The notes below the pieces were generated by a model. That model was given only the letters and a program-made list of their open reading frames with translations, was not told the DNA's origin and made no database searches. The position numbers were made by a program, and so were the translations under genes. From positions 1 to 6,067 of the forward strand of contig CAMYJM010000178.1 of assembly GCA_947258635.1 (NCBI GenBank): DNA of 6,067 nucleotides, written 5' to 3'. Every line of letters begins with the position of its first letter. Positions within the stretch are counted from its first letter, which is position 1. This document shows, one piece after another, positions 5,308-6,067 of the stretch. Source of the DNA: an uncultured Acidimicrobiaceae bacterium. Lineage in GTDB: Bacteria > Actinomycetota > Acidimicrobiia > Spongiisociales > UBA5794.

Positions 5308-6067
5308 GGCGCGTGCTCTGCTGCGTCTTCATCCGCCAGAGCGCCAGACCGCCCAATCCGCCTGCCAGCAGCAGGAAGAGCAGCACGATGAGACCGGTCG
5401 ACGAGGACTCGGCGTCCGGGACCGGAACCGGTGTGGCGAGCGCCGTGCTCGTGCTGGAGCTCGTGCTCGACTCGAGGGGAGTTCCGCCGTCTGCGGAGAG
5501 GCCGGCGATGAATTCGGCGAGCGCCCCGATCTGGCTGGCTTCCATCGAGTCGCGGTACGCCGGCATGCTCGGGACGCCGTCGGAGATGACCGCAATCAGT
5601 TCCTGCACCGAGAGCGGCGTTCCTGCCACGGCCGACCCGATGCCACCCTTGCCGCCCACTCCGTGGCACACGGCACATGCGACGCTGTACATCTCGGCCG
5701 GGTCGGTGATTTCGCTGAGACTTCGCCCGGTCGTTCCCACCTGGCCCAGGTTGAACAAGTAGGCGCCAAGGATTTCGATCTCCTCGTCGGTGAGGACCTG
5801 GACGAAGCCATGCATCGCGCCCGCCCCGATGCGCGTGATCTCGACGAACTCTTCCAGACTCTTGTCGAGACCGACGAGGGGGGGACCGATAGCGCCCTTT
5901 CCACTGGCACCGTGACACGCCGAGCAGTATGAGACGTACAGCGAGGCCCCCCCGGTCGGTTGGGTGGTCGTGGTGGCGCCGGCCGTCTGCAGGTCGAAAG
6001 AGTGGGCCGAAACTGCGTCAATCTGCTCCGGAGTCAACGTGCCGGAGTACCCCGGCATCGTGCCGGC
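5303..6067 (-). CDS. Membrane-anchored multi-haem c-type cytochrome (N-terminus beyond the window)
   Basis: The visible 254 codons are the C-terminal part of an electron-transfer protein with at least three class-I cytochrome c domains facing the cell exterior and a C-terminal anchor. Counting from the Met at 6058: residues 1-20 (MPGYSG then TLTPEQIDAVSAH) are the axial-Met loop and last helix of a first domain whose haem site is off-window. A second domain has CSACH at 45-49 and a candidate axial Met at 82. A third has CAVCH at 128-132 and MPAY with Met165. A Ser/Thr/Pro-rich linker (about 194-220) leads to a hydrophobic helix (about 222-242) and a basic tail (WRMK, then R), which predicts a cytoplasmic C-terminus. 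The Met at 6058 is not taken as the start: the frame continues upstream as A-G-T to the edge, and GTMPGYSG is an internal cytochrome motif. It could be a QcrC-like subunit of an actinobacterial bc1 complex or a cytochrome subunit of another oxidoreductase; the part seen does not decide. Confidence 0.9.
   Translation of the reverse strand, partial: AGTMPGYSGTLTPEQIDAVSAHSFDLQTAGATTTTQPTGGASLYVSYCSACHGASGKGAIGPPLVGLDKSLEEFVEITRIGAGAMHGFVQVLTDEEIEILGAYLFNLGQVGTTGRSLSEITDPAEMYSVACAVCHGVGGKGGIGSAVAGTPLSVQELIAVISDGVPSMPAYRDSMEASQIGALAEFIAGLSADGGTPLESSTSSSTSTALATPVPVPDAESSSTGLIVLLFLLLAGGLGGLALWRMKTQQSTRP

Noticed and set aside
6056..6058. ATG at 6058 as the cytochrome start codon
   Set aside because: The frame stays open to the window edge and the Met is the axial ligand of a GTMPGYSG motif; no signal peptide follows, which a c-type cytochrome needs.
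1..6067. CRISPR arrays, insertion sequences, tRNA or rRNA genes, prophage or toxin-antitoxin genes
   Set aside because: No spaced direct repeats, transposase, terminal inverted repeats, cloverleaf sequence or such proteins are seen; nearly all bases are explained by five ordinary genes.

Overview
The window is G+C-rich bacterial DNA (about two-thirds G+C by eye, with strong G/C preference at third codon positions). It is almost fully coding and carries five genes. The core is a histidine-utilisation (hut) operon on the + strand: hutU (urocanate hydratase), hutI (imidazolonepropionase) and hutH (histidine ammonia-lyase). An SDR-family oxidoreductase lies divergently at the left. A membrane-anchored multi-haem c-type cytochrome lies convergently at the right and is cut by the window edge. 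Base composition, GTG and TTG starts, tight gene packing and the actinobacterial style of the proteins suggest an uncultivated high-G+C bacterium, perhaps an actinobacterium of Acidimicrobiia type. That taxonomic guess is weak and rests on no search.

Layout: bases 1-31 hold only the sequence just past the SDR stop codon. The SDR gene runs leftward from 760 to 32. A 109-base divergent control region (761-869) separates it from hutU and contains a perfect 7-bp inverted repeat and a plausible SDR promoter. hutU (870-2525) overlaps hutI (2522-3748) by four bases. hutI is followed by a 25-base gap that contains a 10-codon mini-ORF and an imperfect hairpin over the hutH ribosome binding site. hutH (3774-5297) starts with TTG. 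Its stop codon lies five bases from that of the cytochrome gene, inside a tandem 9-bp repeat that carries both stops.

How the genes work together: HutH turns L-histidine into urocanate and ammonia, HutU hydrates urocanate to 4-imidazolone-5-propanoate, and HutI opens the ring to N-formimino-L-glutamate. The catalytic residues of all three are present, so this core should be functional. The enzyme that would finish the pathway (HutG, or HutF plus a deformylase, or a formiminotransferase), a histidine or urocanate transporter and a HutC/HutP-type regulator are all absent from the window. They may lie elsewhere. The SDR and cytochrome have no known role in histidine catabolism; only the SDR shares a control region with the operon.

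I see no novel defence, mobile, CRISPR or RNA-gene system. The points worth a second look are small: the intergenic dyad, the hutI-hutH junction, the stop-codon repeat, and the odd haem-ligand region in the cytochrome.
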